64,000 nucleotides of DNA from contig JAILOG010000002.1 in assembly GCA_024690965.1 (NCBI GenBank), positions 62,001 to 126,000 on the forward strand. Direction: 5' to 3'. Below the pieces are notes generated by a model, which saw only the letters and a program-made list of their open reading frames with translations, was not told where the DNA came from and made no database searches. A program made the translations under genes and the position numbers. Positions 52,434 through 61,635 of the stretch are shown here, one piece after another. The stretch's first letter is position 1, and each line of letters begins with the position of its first letter. The stretch is from Clostridiales bacterium (GTDB lineage Bacteria > Bacillota > Clostridia > Oscillospirales > Acutalibacteraceae).

Positions 52434-54269
52434 ATGTCAAAAACAATAGGTATTGATTTAGGTACAACAAACTCCTGCGTTGCGGTTATAGAAGGCGGCG
52501 AGCCGGTAGTTATAACTAACGCGGAGGGCTCAAGAACAACACCGTCTGTTGTTGCTTTTTCAAAAACAGGCGAAAGACTTATAGGTCAGGTGGCAAAACG
52601 CCAGGCTATTTCAAACCCCGACAAAACCATATCCTCGATCAAAAGAGAAATGGGTTCCGCATACAAGGTAACTATCGACGGAAAAAGCTATTCTCCTCAG
52701 GAGATATCGGCTATGATACTTCAAAAGCTTAAAGCCGACGCGGAAGCTTATTTGGGAGAAAAGGTAACACAGGCTGTTATTACCGTTCCCGCTTATTTTA
52801 CGGACGCACAGCGTCAGGCGACAAAAGACGCGGGCAAAATCGCTGGCCTTGATGTTAAGAGAATAATTAACGAGCCTACTGCCGCTGCGCTGTCCTACGG
52901 CATAGATAAAGAGAATGACCAAAAGGTTATGGTATACGACTTGGGCGGCGGCACATTCGACGTTTCCATTATCGAGATGGGCGACGGAGTGCAGGAGGTT
53001 CTTGCCACAGCGGGTAATAACCGTTTGGGCGGCGACGATTTTGATAAGAGAATAGTTGACTGGATAATCGCCGAATTCAGAAAAGATACGGGCATAAACC
53101 TTGCAAACGATCCGGTTGTTATGCAGAGATTGAAAGAGGCCGCTGAAAAAGCTAAGATCGAGCTTTCGGGCGTTACAACGTCTCAGATAAATCTACCCTT
53201 TATTACGGCAGACGCAAACGGACCTAAACACCTTGATTTGACTCTTACAAGAGCCAAATTTGACGAGCTTACGGCTGACCTTGTAGAGAGCACAATGGGA
53301 CCTGTAAGAAGCGCGTTGAAAGACAGTGGACTTTCTCTCAGCCAAATAGACAAGGTGCTTATGGTAGGCGGTTCTTCAAGAATACCTGCTGTTCAGGACG
53401 CGGTTAAAAAGCTTATCGGTAAGGAACCGTTTAAGGGTATAAACCCCGATGAGTGCGTTGCCATTGGCGCGGCTATTCAGGCAGGCGTTCTCGGCGGAGA
53501 AGTTGAGGGCTTGCTTTTACTTGATGTTACGCCTTTGTCTTTGGGCGTTGAAACAATGGGCGGAATAATGACGAAGGTCATTGACCGAAATACTACAATT
53601 CCTACAAAGAAAAACCAGATATTCTCCACAGCCGCGGACAACCAGACTCAGGTTCAGATAAACGTTTTGCAGGGCGAGCGTGAATTTGCGAGAGACAACA
53701 AACAACTCGGTTTGTTCACACTCGATGGCATTGCCCCCGCGATGAGAGGCGTTCCGCAGATAGAAGTTACATTTGATATAGACGCGAACGGTATCGTTAA
53801 CGTATCCGCAAAGGATCTCGGCACAGGCAGAGAACAGAAAATCACTATCACTTCTAACACGAATATGAGCAAAGAGGATATAGAAAAGGCTGTTCAGGAA
53901 GCGGAAAAATATGCCGCCGAGGACAAGAAACGCCGTGAGGAAGTCGATACTAAAAACGAAGCAGAGAATATGGCGTACGCCGCTGAAAAGCTTATAAACG
54001 AAAGCGGAGATAAGATAGACGAAGCGGATAAATCTGCTCTTACCGCAAAAGCAGGAGAGCTTAAAGAGGCTATAAAGGGAACTGATATTGAGAGAATAAA
54101 AACTCTTAAAGATGAGCTGCAAAAGACCCTTTATGATGTTTCAGCAAAGCTTTATCAAAATGCTGCTCCTCAAGGTAACCCCGCAGACGCACAGGGCGCT
54201 GCCGATAATAACGGCGGACAGGGTCCCGACGGCAACGTTTATGACGCGGATTTTAAAGATGTGAACTGA
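52434..54269 (+). CDS. dnaK: Chaperone DnaK (Hsp70)
   Basis: 611-residue ATP-driven chaperone, usual length. N-terminal ATPase with [14 protein letters not shown] (residues 4-17), [13 protein letters not shown] and GGSSRIPAV, then the substrate domain with INVLQGER and [14 protein letters not shown], and a Gly/Asn/Gln-rich tail ending in [11 protein letters not shown] at 52434 after GGAGG. Downstream is a hairpin that separates it from dnaJ, so dnaJ may be expressed at a lower level. Confidence 0.98.
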   Translation: MSKTIGIDLGTTNSCVAVIEGGEPVVITNAEGSRTTPSVVAFSKTGERLIGQVAKRQAISNPDKTISSIKREMGSAYKVTIDGKSYSPQEISAMILQKLKADAEAYLGEKVTQAVITVPAYFTDAQRQATKDAGKIAGLDVKRIINEPTAAALSYGIDKENDQKVMVYDLGGGTFDVSIIEMGDGVQEVLATAGNNRLGGDDFDKRIVDWIIAEFRKDTGINLANDPVVMQRLKEAAEKAKIELSGVTTSQINLPFITADANGPKHLDLTLTRAKFDELTADLVESTMGPVRSALKDSGLSLSQIDKVLMVGGSSRIPAVQDAVKKLIGKEPFKGINPDECVAIGAAIQAGVLGGEVEGLLLLDVTPLSLGVETMGGIMTKVIDRNTTIPTKKNQIFSTAADNQTQVQINVLQGEREFARDNKQLGLFTLDGIAPAMRGVPQIEVTFDIDANGIVNVSAKDLGTGREQKITITSNTNMSKEDIEKAVQEAEKYAAEDKKRREEVDTKNEAENMAYAAEKLINESGDKIDEADKSALTAKAGELKEAIKGTDIERIKTLKDELQKTLYDVSAKLYQNAAPQGNPADAQGAADNNGGQGPDGNVYDADFKDVN

Positions 54270-54285
54270 TAGATCAAATCAAATG

Positions 54286-54330
54286 AATATTACGCTGTGG
54301 GTGCGCTTTTTGTCTCCACAGCGGAATATT
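54286..54330 (+). terminator. Attenuator-like terminator between dnaK and dnaJ
   Basis: Stem of about 14 paired bases with one mismatch (left arm ending 54300, right arm starting 54316) followed by a short T-run. Lies 17 bp after the dnaK stop inside the heat-shock operon. Confidence 0.65.
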
Positions 54331-54396
54331 TTTGTAAAGATCACACAGCTTTTAAAATGACAAATTCCTTTTATGATACAAACGAGGGTATAGTGT

Positions 54397-55530
54397 ATGG
54401 CTGAAAAGAGAGATTATTACGAGGTGCTTGAAGTAGACAAAAGCGCCTCGGAAGACGACATAAAAAAAGCTTACAGAAAGCTTGCGAAAAAATATCACCC
54501 CGACCTTAACCCCAACGACAAAACCGCGGAGGCTAAGTTTAAAGAAGTAAACGAGGCGTATGAGGTATTGTCCGATAAGGATAAAAAGGCGAGATATGAC
54601 CGTTTCGGCCACGCGGGGGTAGACCCGAGCGCGGGCGGCAATCCATACGGTGCGTACGCGCAGGATGTGGATTTCGGGGATATATTCTCAAGCTTTTTCG
54701 GCGGCTTCGGCGGCAGAAGACAGGCGAATCCAAATGCGCCGCGCCGCGGAACAGACGCCGAGGTGAGCATAGGAATAGATTTCGAGGAAGCCGCGAAGGG
54801 CTGTAAAAAGAATGTTACTTACAAAGTTGTCGCGACCTGCTCCGAGTGTAACGGCAGCGGAGCGCGCCCCGGCACATCGCCGAAGAAGTGCAGCGCCTGC
54901 GGCGGCACCGGCAGCATAAAGATAAACCAGCGCACGATGTTCGGCGTAATGCAGACATCACGTCAGTGCGACGCCTGCCACGGCAAGGGCGAGATTATAG
55001 AAAAGCCCTGCCTTAAGTGCAACGGCAACGGCAGGGTTCAAAAAAGCAGCTCGGTTGAAATTACGATACCCGCCGGTATAAACGACGGGCAGATACTTAA
55101 CGTAAGCGGGCACGGCAACGCGGGGCTAAATCACGGACCCTCGGGCGACCTGCACGTATATATATCGGTTCGTCCTCACCCCATATACGAGCGCAAGGGC
55201 GACGACGTGTGGTGCGAAATACCGGTTACATTTGCACAGGCGGCTTTGGGAGCGGAAATAACAGTGCCTACCCTTGACGGCAAAGTAAGCTATCAAATAC
55301 ACGAGGCGACTCAACCGGGTGATATTTTCCGTTTGAAGGGGAGAGGAATCCCCCACTTAAACGGCAGAGGCAAGGGTGATCAATACATTAAGGTAACGAT
55401 AGATGTGCCGAGAAATCTTACTAAGCAGCAAAAGGATATTTTAAAGGAATTTGACAAAGCTATAAGCGATAAGAATTACCAAAAACGCCAAAGCTTCTTT
55501 GACAAGCTGAAAAAGGTTTTTAACGAATAA
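54397..55530 (+). CDS. dnaJ: Chaperone DnaJ (Hsp40)
   Basis: 377 residues. J-domain with the HPD motif (YHPDLNPND, about 31-39), a Gly/Phe-rich region with GGFGG, and the zinc domain with four CxxCxGxG units ([32 protein letters not shown]), then two beta-barrels and a C-terminal dimer helix. It delivers clients to DnaK and stimulates its ATPase. ATG at 54397. Last gene of the operon, closed by the strong terminator at 55544. Confidence 0.97.
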   Translation: MAEKRDYYEVLEVDKSASEDDIKKAYRKLAKKYHPDLNPNDKTAEAKFKEVNEAYEVLSDKDKKARYDRFGHAGVDPSAGGNPYGAYAQDVDFGDIFSSFFGGFGGRRQANPNAPRRGTDAEVSIGIDFEEAAKGCKKNVTYKVVATCSECNGSGARPGTSPKKCSACGGTGSIKINQRTMFGVMQTSRQCDACHGKGEIIEKPCLKCNGNGRVQKSSSVEITIPAGINDGQILNVSGHGNAGLNHGPSGDLHVYISVRPHPIYERKGDDVWCEIPVTFAQAALGAEITVPTLDGKVSYQIHEATQPGDIFRLKGRGIPHLNGRGKGDQYIKVTIDVPRNLTKQQKDILKEFDKAISDKNYQKRQSFFDKLKKVFNE

Positions 55531-55543
55531 ATATATAAAATTA

Positions 55544-55588
55544 CCCTGCACTGTTATGTGATAATAACAGTGCAGGGCGTTCTTTTTT
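55544..55588 (+). terminator. Terminator of the heat-shock operon
   Basis: Perfect 14-bp stem (55544-55557 with 55564-55577, loop of 6 bases) followed by a T-run, 13 bp after dnaJ. It also lies 22 bp from the end of the convergent gene. Confidence 0.9.
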
Positions 55589-55599
55589 GTATTGGTTTG

Positions 55600-56730
55600 T
55601 TATTTTTTAGGTTCAATTTTTATATGATCGGATTCTTTTCCGTTGTCATCCAAAAATTGATACGTGTACATCTTTTTGCCGTCAAATTCGTTTTCATTTG
55701 ACAAAGTCAGCGTGCCGCCGGTTACCTTAAGCGATTTGCTTAAATACAGCGTTTCTTTCATTGTGGAATCGCCTATTATTATCGGCGGTTCACCGTACAA
55801 ATCAAGCGTTACACCTTTTTTTACCATCATACAGCTTTCGCTGCCTTCGCAGTTTAGCAATATTCCGTTAGAAACGGTAAGACTGCCGTCTCCCGTAAAG
55901 GTCACGCTTCCGCCGTACATTGCCCCCCAAATGGATATGTTATCTATACGGTTATCCCCTGACAGATTTATCGTGAAACCGTTACCCATAAGGTTTATGT
56001 CCAAAGCACCTGCATAAAATCCGCTTAACGTTAAAGTATTTGTTCCTCTGTCGTAAGACGCGCCCGCAACTGACGCGGAAAGCTTGCCTGAGGGATCGTA
56101 TGTATCCCATGCACTTCCTTTTACAAGATATGTGTAATTGCTTTCTCCGCTTCCGAGAAACCTTACATATTCCTCAGAACCGTCGCCGCTCCAGGCGTAA
56201 TCACCCGCAAAATCGGGGTTTAAGTTGCCGAGTGTAGGGAAAATGTCCGCGTCTTCATCGGATGGCTCTAAATCTGTTGCTTCTTCCCCAGATGTAACGG
56301 GTTGGTTTTCGGTGTCTGCCGCTGTGTCGTCAGACACGGGCTCTTGCGTATCCGATGTTTCCGGTGGGTTTTCCTTTATCTGAGCGATGGCATCTGTCAT
56401 GACTGTGTATGTTTTGTTGAGAAAATCACTGCCGAAAGGGTCAAGCCCATAAGAAGCCGCAAAGGCAGTTCCCAAAATAATAATAGATATCAATGGTCTT
56501 AAAAACAGCTTTTTCAAGCGGCTTTCCTTGGGCTCTTTTTCAGGAGCAGCTTTCACACGCTCGTTAAATTCGTCAAGCGAATAAACCGTTTCCTTTGGTA
56601 TGATCTGTTCACGCGGGATGGTTCCTTCATAAGGACCTTGTGACTCACGCGGCATATCGTTATCGTGTATTATGGGATAATCGCTTCGGTAAAGAGGATG
56701 ACGGTTTTTATCGTAATACAATTTAGGCAA
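55600..56730 (-). CDS. Membrane-anchored protein with beta-rich extracellular domain
   Basis: 376 residues. A cytoplasmic N-terminal part of about 70 residues (Pro/Asp/Tyr-rich), one membrane helix (about 78-95), an acidic Ser/Thr/Glu linker (about 115-160), and a C-terminal domain with alternating short beta-strands and motifs such as NLSGDNRIDN, VTFTGDGSLTVS and TGGTLTLSNE, suggesting a beta-helix or carbohydrate-binding fold. I recognise no family with confidence. The TTG at 56730 is chosen because GAGGTG lies 6 bases before it; the GTG at 56739 is part of that RBS. Single gene, 39 bp after the MscS gene on the same strand. Confidence 0.65.
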   Translation of the reverse strand: MPKLYYDKNRHPLYRSDYPIIHDNDMPRESQGPYEGTIPREQIIPKETVYSLDEFNERVKAAPEKEPKESRLKKLFLRPLISIIILGTAFAASYGLDPFGSDFLNKTYTVMTDAIAQIKENPPETSDTQEPVSDDTAADTENQPVTSGEEATDLEPSDEDADIFPTLGNLNPDFAGDYAWSGDGSEEYVRFLGSGESNYTYLVKGSAWDTYDPSGKLSASVAGASYDRGTNTLTLSGFYAGALDINLMGNGFTINLSGDNRIDNISIWGAMYGGSVTFTGDGSLTVSNGILLNCEGSESCMMVKKGVTLDLYGEPPIIIGDSTMKETLYLSKSLKVTGGTLTLSNENEFDGKKMYTYQFLDDNGKESDHIKIEPKK

Positions 56731-56769
56731 TTTATTCACCTCTTTTACATAGAAATATCAAGGTGAATA

Positions 56770-57663
56770 TCACACGGGAATGTTGTGCACATCTATCTGC
56801 GGGAACGGACACTCTACGCCGAGCTTTCTGAAGCCCAAAAGCAAGTCGTGATTAAGTATACGCCCGCCCGAGAAAATATTGTTTTCGTCAACTTCGCCTA
56901 CAAATTTAAGTACAACGGCGCTGTCAGCCAAAGCGTCTACTCCGAGGTATATGGGCGCAGATTTGAATACATCGGGGTGCTTTTCAAGTATTTCCTGCAT
57001 AAGGTCGGGTATCTGAGATTCAAGCTTTTCAAGGTCCGTGCCATACGGAATTGCAATAACGCTTACGCTTCTGGACGGCTTGTCGGAACGGTTGAGTATA
57101 TTTTTCATTGCGGAGTTATTGATGATTTTAACATTTCCGCCCGGATCGGTTATGCAGGTAACTCTGAGACCTATACTTGTAACTGTTCCTCTGTAACCTT
57201 CAACTTCGACTATGTCGCCCACGTTATATTGGTTTTCAAAAATCATATACGCGCCTGTTACCATATCTTCAATAAGGCTTTCCGCGGAAAAGCCGATAAC
57301 TAATGCTACAATTCCAACGCTTGCTACTATAGTGGAAATATTTACGCCCAAAATTGTAAGTCCCCAACACAGTATTACAATAACGGCAACATATTTGAGT
57401 ATGCTGGATATTATTGAGAGAACCGAACGTATTCTGTGTGATTTCGGGCTTGGCAGACTGAGCAGAAATGAAATGAGTGATTCGGCACACAAAACTCCGG
57501 CAATCATTACAAGGAGCTTAAGAAGTACCGAGAAGTCAAATTTCAAATTTTTGAACATTTCCGGACTTAAAAGCTTTGTTGCCATACCTATGGCGAAGAG
57601 TATTGCCAAAACAACGGCAGTTACAGCCAAGCGAATAATTTTTGCTTTTTTATTGCTTTCCAT
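56770..57663 (-). CDS. Small-conductance mechanosensitive channel (MscS family)
   Basis: 297 residues. Two outer membrane helices (about 10-30 and 50-72), a pore helix with a Gly/Ala-rich segment IVASVGIVALVIGFSAESLIEDMVTG (in the usual TM3 position), then the cytosolic beta domain containing ENQYNVGDIVEVEGYRGTV and the MscS C-terminal domain. It opens under membrane tension to release solutes after hypo-osmotic shock. ATG at 57663 follows GGAAGGAG; a longer start is at the RBS. Own promoter at 57751. Confidence 0.93.
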   Translation of the reverse strand: MESNKKAKIIRLAVTAVVLAILFAIGMATKLLSPEMFKNLKFDFSVLLKLLVMIAGVLCAESLISFLLSLPSPKSHRIRSVLSIISSILKYVAVIVILCWGLTILGVNISTIVASVGIVALVIGFSAESLIEDMVTGAYMIFENQYNVGDIVEVEGYRGTVTSIGLRVTCITDPGGNVKIINNSAMKNILNRSDKPSRSVSVIAIPYGTDLEKLESQIPDLMQEILEKHPDVFKSAPIYLGVDALADSAVVLKFVGEVDENNIFSGGRILNHDLLLGFRKLGVECPFPQIDVHNIPV

Positions 57664-57750
57664 GTTGTCTCCTTCCAACCGCATAAATACGGTTAATAAG
57701 TTTTTGCGGATGTGTTTCCGAATTTAAGATAATTACATCCACTGACACCG

Positions 57751-57779
57751 ATTGTATCACATATAATAAACTATTTCAA
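57751..57779 (-). promoter_or_regulatory. Promoter of the MscS gene
   Basis: On the minus strand TTGAAA (57779-57774), 17-base spacer ending in TGTGA, TACAAT (57756-57751). The leader is about 80 bases. Confidence 0.75.
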
Positions 57780-57926
57780 CATAAAACAACAAAAAACAAT
57801 CATTTTTTTGTAGGAGTTTTAGAAAAAACGACTGTTTTTTGTTAATTGTGAAAAATAAATTTTAAACAGAATATATGTATATTGCCACTGAAACGTAATC
57901 AAATCTATATACAAAACGGCTGTTTT

Positions 57927-58991
57927 TTATATGTTTACTATATCAGTGCCCGGATAATAATATGAAATGATATCCTTGAAATCTGCGCCCTGCCTTGCCA
58001 GATATTCCGCGCCGTATTGGCTCATTCCTACGTTATGACCGTAGCCGCGTGTGGTGAAAACAAAGTTGTTCTCATTATATACTACGTCAAAGCACGCGCT
58101 TCGCAGACCGAAAGCTTCACGTAGCTGCTGACCCGTGAATGTTTTGTCTCCGACAGCAATATTAAGTACGGTTCCCGATACTGTAAGGTCTGTTATTTTA
58201 AACCAGTCTACGGGGTTTTCCTGCAAAGATACATCTGCGAAATTAGTTGATATTATTTCTTCGGCTTCTTCTTTTGAAAAGCTCAGTTCTTCCTTGTAAC
58301 CGGGTGCGCCGCTGTCGTATGGGCTGGGTACGCTTACAAGATATGGCAGAGGGCTTGCGAACACATTTTCGCTGTTTTCGGTTGTGCCAGAAGAAATTGC
58401 GTAAAAGACCGTTAACGCGGGCTCTCCTTCGTAAGTTACGGCCTTGCCTTCAATTTCATCCGCTGCTTTGGCATAAACCGAGTAAACCTTTTCGTAGTTA
58501 TCTTCCGTGCGCTCCTTGAACAAATCTTCCGTAAGATATTTTTCTCCTATCGACAGATCCGCGCTGAAATCATAGTCGAGCTTATCTCCTGTACGGTTAT
58601 TTTGCCTTTGCAAAGAATAGTATGTATAAACACAGAGCATTTGCGCTTTTATAGCCTCTGTGTGAAATGTTGATGGAACTTCCGCGGCTGTTCCGCCTAT
58701 CATAAAATCCCGGTTTTTCACCGTGATTATTTCACCTGTGGAAGTATCCAGAATATTAAACGACTCGTATTTTTCGCTGTTTTTAAGGCTGCCGTTTGTA
58801 TTTAGCGCGGCTGCCTGTTTAACTGCGTTTAATGTCTCATTCTTTGATAAAATATCGGAGTCTTGCGGCGCTGTAACTCCCGGCTTTTCAGGTGTGTTTT
58901 CAGTGTGTGAATAAAACCTTGCGACCGTGTACAGAGGCAGAGCGGCGGCGCAAAAATACAGCACAGCTATAAATAATATTCTTTTCCTCAT
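57927..58991 (-). CDS. spoIID: Stage II sporulation protein D
   Basis: 354 residues. N-terminal membrane helix (about 5-26), extracytoplasmic SpoIID/LytB domain that cleaves bare peptidoglycan strands as a lytic transglycosylase during engulfment of the forespore. Family motifs: DFMIGGTAAEVPSTFHTEAIKAQ with the catalytic Glu position, FYAISSGTTENSENVF, and the C-terminal GYGHNVGMSQYGAEYLARQG. RBS AAAGGTGAT. It normally works with SpoIIM and SpoIIP; none are in this window. Confidence 0.92.
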   Translation of the reverse strand: MRKRILFIAVLYFCAAALPLYTVARFYSHTENTPEKPGVTAPQDSDILSKNETLNAVKQAAALNTNGSLKNSEKYESFNILDTSTGEIITVKNRDFMIGGTAAEVPSTFHTEAIKAQMLCVYTYYSLQRQNNRTGDKLDYDFSADLSIGEKYLTEDLFKERTEDNYEKVYSVYAKAADEIEGKAVTYEGEPALTVFYAISSGTTENSENVFASPLPYLVSVPSPYDSGAPGYKEELSFSKEEAEEIISTNFADVSLQENPVDWFKITDLTVSGTVLNIAVGDKTFTGQQLREAFGLRSACFDVVYNENNFVFTTRGYGHNVGMSQYGAEYLARQGADFKDIISYYYPGTDIVNI

Positions 58992-59018
58992 TTTTTATCA
59001 CCTTTATCATAAATTTTA

Positions 59019-59047
59019 TTGACATCTTGAGCTATTTGCTCTAAAAT
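59019..59047 (+). promoter_or_regulatory. Near-consensus promoter of the 59181 gene
   Basis: TTGACA at 59019-59024, 17-base spacer, TAAAAT at 59042-59047. It leaves a leader of about 127 bases before the ATG at 59181, with weak hairpin potential. Confidence 0.75.
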
Positions 59048-59180
59048 AGATTGTTGTATCATAATCTAATAATATGATTATCAGTGTGTAAATATTACGT
59101 TGAAATAAATTAAGAAAGGCAAATGCGCTTTTGCGGCTTCGGCTGCTTTTTAAAAACGGTGTTTTTGATGGTGACGCTTT

Positions 59181-60338
59181 ATGAAACTTAAATCTTCTTG
59201 GATAGTTTTTATTCCCGCTTTTTTGATAGTTATGGGTATACAGCTTTTTCAGTCTGTGTCTCAAACGGGATTTTTTGAGACCTCGATTGCCGCGCTTTTT
59301 GTGGTGGGGCTGATGCTGTTGGGAGTAACAATAATTGTTTGTGCGGATAAATTTGCCGTAAGGGATTACATGCCCAGAAAGAATGCTTTTTCCGGAGTAA
59401 TGCTGTGTTTGTCGGCTGTGTTTGCGGCGTTTTACGGTGTAACGGGGTTGCCCTCGGCAGTAGAGGGTGATATAGACATATTGGGCGTTGCCCTTTCGGT
59501 TGCGGCAATGCTTTCGGCTGTTGTATTTATTCTGCTGGGAATAAATACGCTTACGGGCAATTTTACCATAACCGCGGCACCCGTAATGGCGCTTGCTCCT
59601 GTTTTAATGTTCGTTTTAGAGCTTGTTAAAAGGTTTGTAATGTATACAAAAGAGGCTGTCGCGTCGGCGGAGATGTACGATATACTTTACGTTGCGTTTA
59701 TGCTTGTATTCTTCTTCTATTGCGCAAGCATATACGCAGGTATTCCCACAAAATATGCGGTAAAATGCTGCTTTATTTTCGGTATGCCTGCTGTTACACT
59801 CACGTTTGTTTGGTGTATCAAAGAGTTTTTCCCTGTCATAAACGGTACAGTGGCTTTTGGGTTTAACAATATGCTGCCTGAGTTTACGGGCTTGTCTGTG
59901 TCTTTGTTTGCGATATCATTCTTACTTGAAATGACCTTGAATTCCAGGCTTTCAAAGGGGTATATTGATGAAACAGATACAGATGATTATGATTTTTCCG
60001 AGGAAGAAGAGTATTTCGGAGCAATAAAGCATCGCCGGACGTCATCGAAGCCGTCTTATGAGGGAATGGTGAGCTACGCCACAAACAAACAGGCACAATC
60101 TCAGGAAAATGCCGATTTAAATAGCGCAGAGCATTTGAGTGATAACGCCGAAAAAGATCAGGAAAACAAATTTGTTGCAGACGTTAAGCCTGAAGTTGAA
60201 CAGCAACCCGAAGAAGACGGTTATGTTCCCGCGTCTCAGCAGTCATCATCTGACGATGCTTTCGGAAACGATGAAGATTTGAGCTGGATAGATAAGCTCA
60301 TAAAAGATATAGAAGAAGAGCAGAAGAACAATAATTGA
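59181..60338 (+). CDS. Polytopic membrane protein with acidic cytoplasmic tail
   Basis: 385 residues. About eight hydrophobic segments in residues 1-255, then a hydrophilic, acidic Glu/Asp/Gln-rich tail (about 260-385) ending in DKLIKDIEEEQKNNN, probably disordered and cytoplasmic. No enzyme motif or named family recognised. ATG at 59181 with a weak GGTGA ahead. Its promoter is good, and the leucine-rich-repeat gene starts 44 bp downstream, so the two may share a transcript. Confidence 0.65.
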   Translation: MKLKSSWIVFIPAFLIVMGIQLFQSVSQTGFFETSIAALFVVGLMLLGVTIIVCADKFAVRDYMPRKNAFSGVMLCLSAVFAAFYGVTGLPSAVEGDIDILGVALSVAAMLSAVVFILLGINTLTGNFTITAAPVMALAPVLMFVLELVKRFVMYTKEAVASAEMYDILYVAFMLVFFFYCASIYAGIPTKYAVKCCFIFGMPAVTLTFVWCIKEFFPVINGTVAFGFNNMLPEFTGLSVSLFAISFLLEMTLNSRLSKGYIDETDTDDYDFSEEEEYFGAIKHRRTSSKPSYEGMVSYATNKQAQSQENADLNSAEHLSDNAEKDQENKFVADVKPEVEQQPEEDGYVPASQQSSSDDAFGNDEDLSWIDKLIKDIEEEQKNNN

Positions 60339-60382
60339 TTAATTTAAAACCGAAACAAAAACAGAGAAAGGGGCAGAATATT

Positions 60383-61597
60383 ATGAGAAAAGTAATAAAG
60401 CTTGTTTGTATGATAATTGTATTCAGTATGATCTTTTTGTCGTTCGCTGTTTCTGCCTCGGCAGATGAAGACGAATTTGTTATAAACAACGGAGTTTTGA
60501 TAAGATATAACGGCAGCGCCGCCGATGTTACCATACCGCAGGGCGTGTTTGAGATAGCGCAAGGCGCGTTTGAAAACAATGCTGACATTGAGAGCCTAAA
60601 CCTGTCCGATAAAGTTGTTTTTATAGGGGAGCGTGCTTTTTTCGGATGCCAAAACCTTTGGCTTGTAAACGGTACCGCTAACGTTGCCAAAATAGGCGCG
60701 CAGGCGTTTGAGAATACAAAGTGGTTTGATAATATAACAACAGATATAAAAATGATAAACAATGTTGTTGTCGGCTGCCAAAGCGGACTCAAAGAATTGG
60801 AAATACCCGATTACGCGCTTTCGGTCGCGCCCAAGGCGTTTTATAATAACACAAAGATAACAAAAGTTATTTGCGGAAGCGATATGCAGGAGATAGGAAA
60901 TTACGCCTTTTACGGTTGCAGTAATCTGTCTGAGGCAGTGCTTGGGGAAAGGATAAACTATATAGGAAACAACGCTTTCAAAGGCACAAAGTGGTTTGAG
61001 AATAATAATGACGAATTTGTTGTCATAAACGGGATACTCATAAAGCACTCGGCGGGGGCTTCCAATGTTACTTTGCCCGGTAATATAAGACAAATAGCCG
61101 GCGGAACCTTTTATGAAGATAAAGAGCTTAAGAGTATTAATTTGCCTGACAAACTGTATTATATAGGAGATAACGCGTTTGCTTACAGTGCGCTAAAAGA
61201 CATCAACCTTTCGGAAAGCAGCGTTACTTATATAGGAAAAGGCGCGTTTGAGGGCTGTACGGGCTTAACGCAAATAGACCTTGACAAAAGGATAAATTAT
61301 ATCGGAGAAAATGCCTTTGAAGGCTGTAATAATTTAACGGTAAATGTTGACCCTGAGTCTTATGCATACGTTTATGTTACCGAAAACGGTTTAAACCATT
61401 CTCTTGTGGGGGTTTTGGGAGATTTGGACGGCGACGGAGCCGTAACTATGATGGATGTTGTAACATTGCAGAAATACATAGCAAAGCTTATACCGCTTAC
61501 AATTGAGGCAACTCGTCTTGCGGATATCGACCAAAGTGCAGAGATAACAATGCAGGATGTTACATATATGCAAAAAAGGATCGCAGGATTGATATAA
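60383..61597 (+). CDS. Secreted BspA-type leucine-rich-repeat protein with dockerin
   Basis: 404 residues. Signal peptide (1-28, ending ASA). LRR_5/BspA-like repeats (about 30-335) with recurring IGENAFEGC, IGDNAF and IGERAFFGC turns, typical of surface-binding proteins. A C-terminal type I dockerin (about 340-404) with two Ca loops beginning DLDGDGAVTMMD and DIDQSAEITMQD, each followed by a helix ending YIAKL or RIAGL. The dockerin docks it to a cohesin scaffold. ATG at 60383 after AGAAAGGGG. thrS follows 38 bp later. Confidence 0.85.
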   Translation: MRKVIKLVCMIIVFSMIFLSFAVSASADEDEFVINNGVLIRYNGSAADVTIPQGVFEIAQGAFENNADIESLNLSDKVVFIGERAFFGCQNLWLVNGTANVAKIGAQAFENTKWFDNITTDIKMINNVVVGCQSGLKELEIPDYALSVAPKAFYNNTKITKVICGSDMQEIGNYAFYGCSNLSEAVLGERINYIGNNAFKGTKWFENNNDEFVVINGILIKHSAGASNVTLPGNIRQIAGGTFYEDKELKSINLPDKLYYIGDNAFAYSALKDINLSESSVTYIGKGAFEGCTGLTQIDLDKRINYIGENAFEGCNNLTVNVDPESYAYVYVTENGLNHSLVGVLGDLDGDGAVTMMDVVTLQKYIAKLIPLTIEATRLADIDQSAEITMQDVTYMQKRIAGLI

Positions 61598-61635
61598 ATT
61601 AATTTACCCTTGTAAAGAAAGAAGGAAAATAAACA

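Noticed and set aside
57212-57727. 171-codon open frame on the plus strand over the MscS gene
   Set aside because: Antisense shadow; the minus-strand frame has clear MscS motifs.
59020-59110. Sigma-E type promoter for spoIID on the minus strand
   Set aside because: ATATT and GATACAAC-like boxes are present, but the spacing (about 10-11) is too short for sigma-E.
61598-61635. T-box riboswitch before thrS
   Set aside because: Only 38 bp separate thrS from the upstream gene, too short for a T-box.
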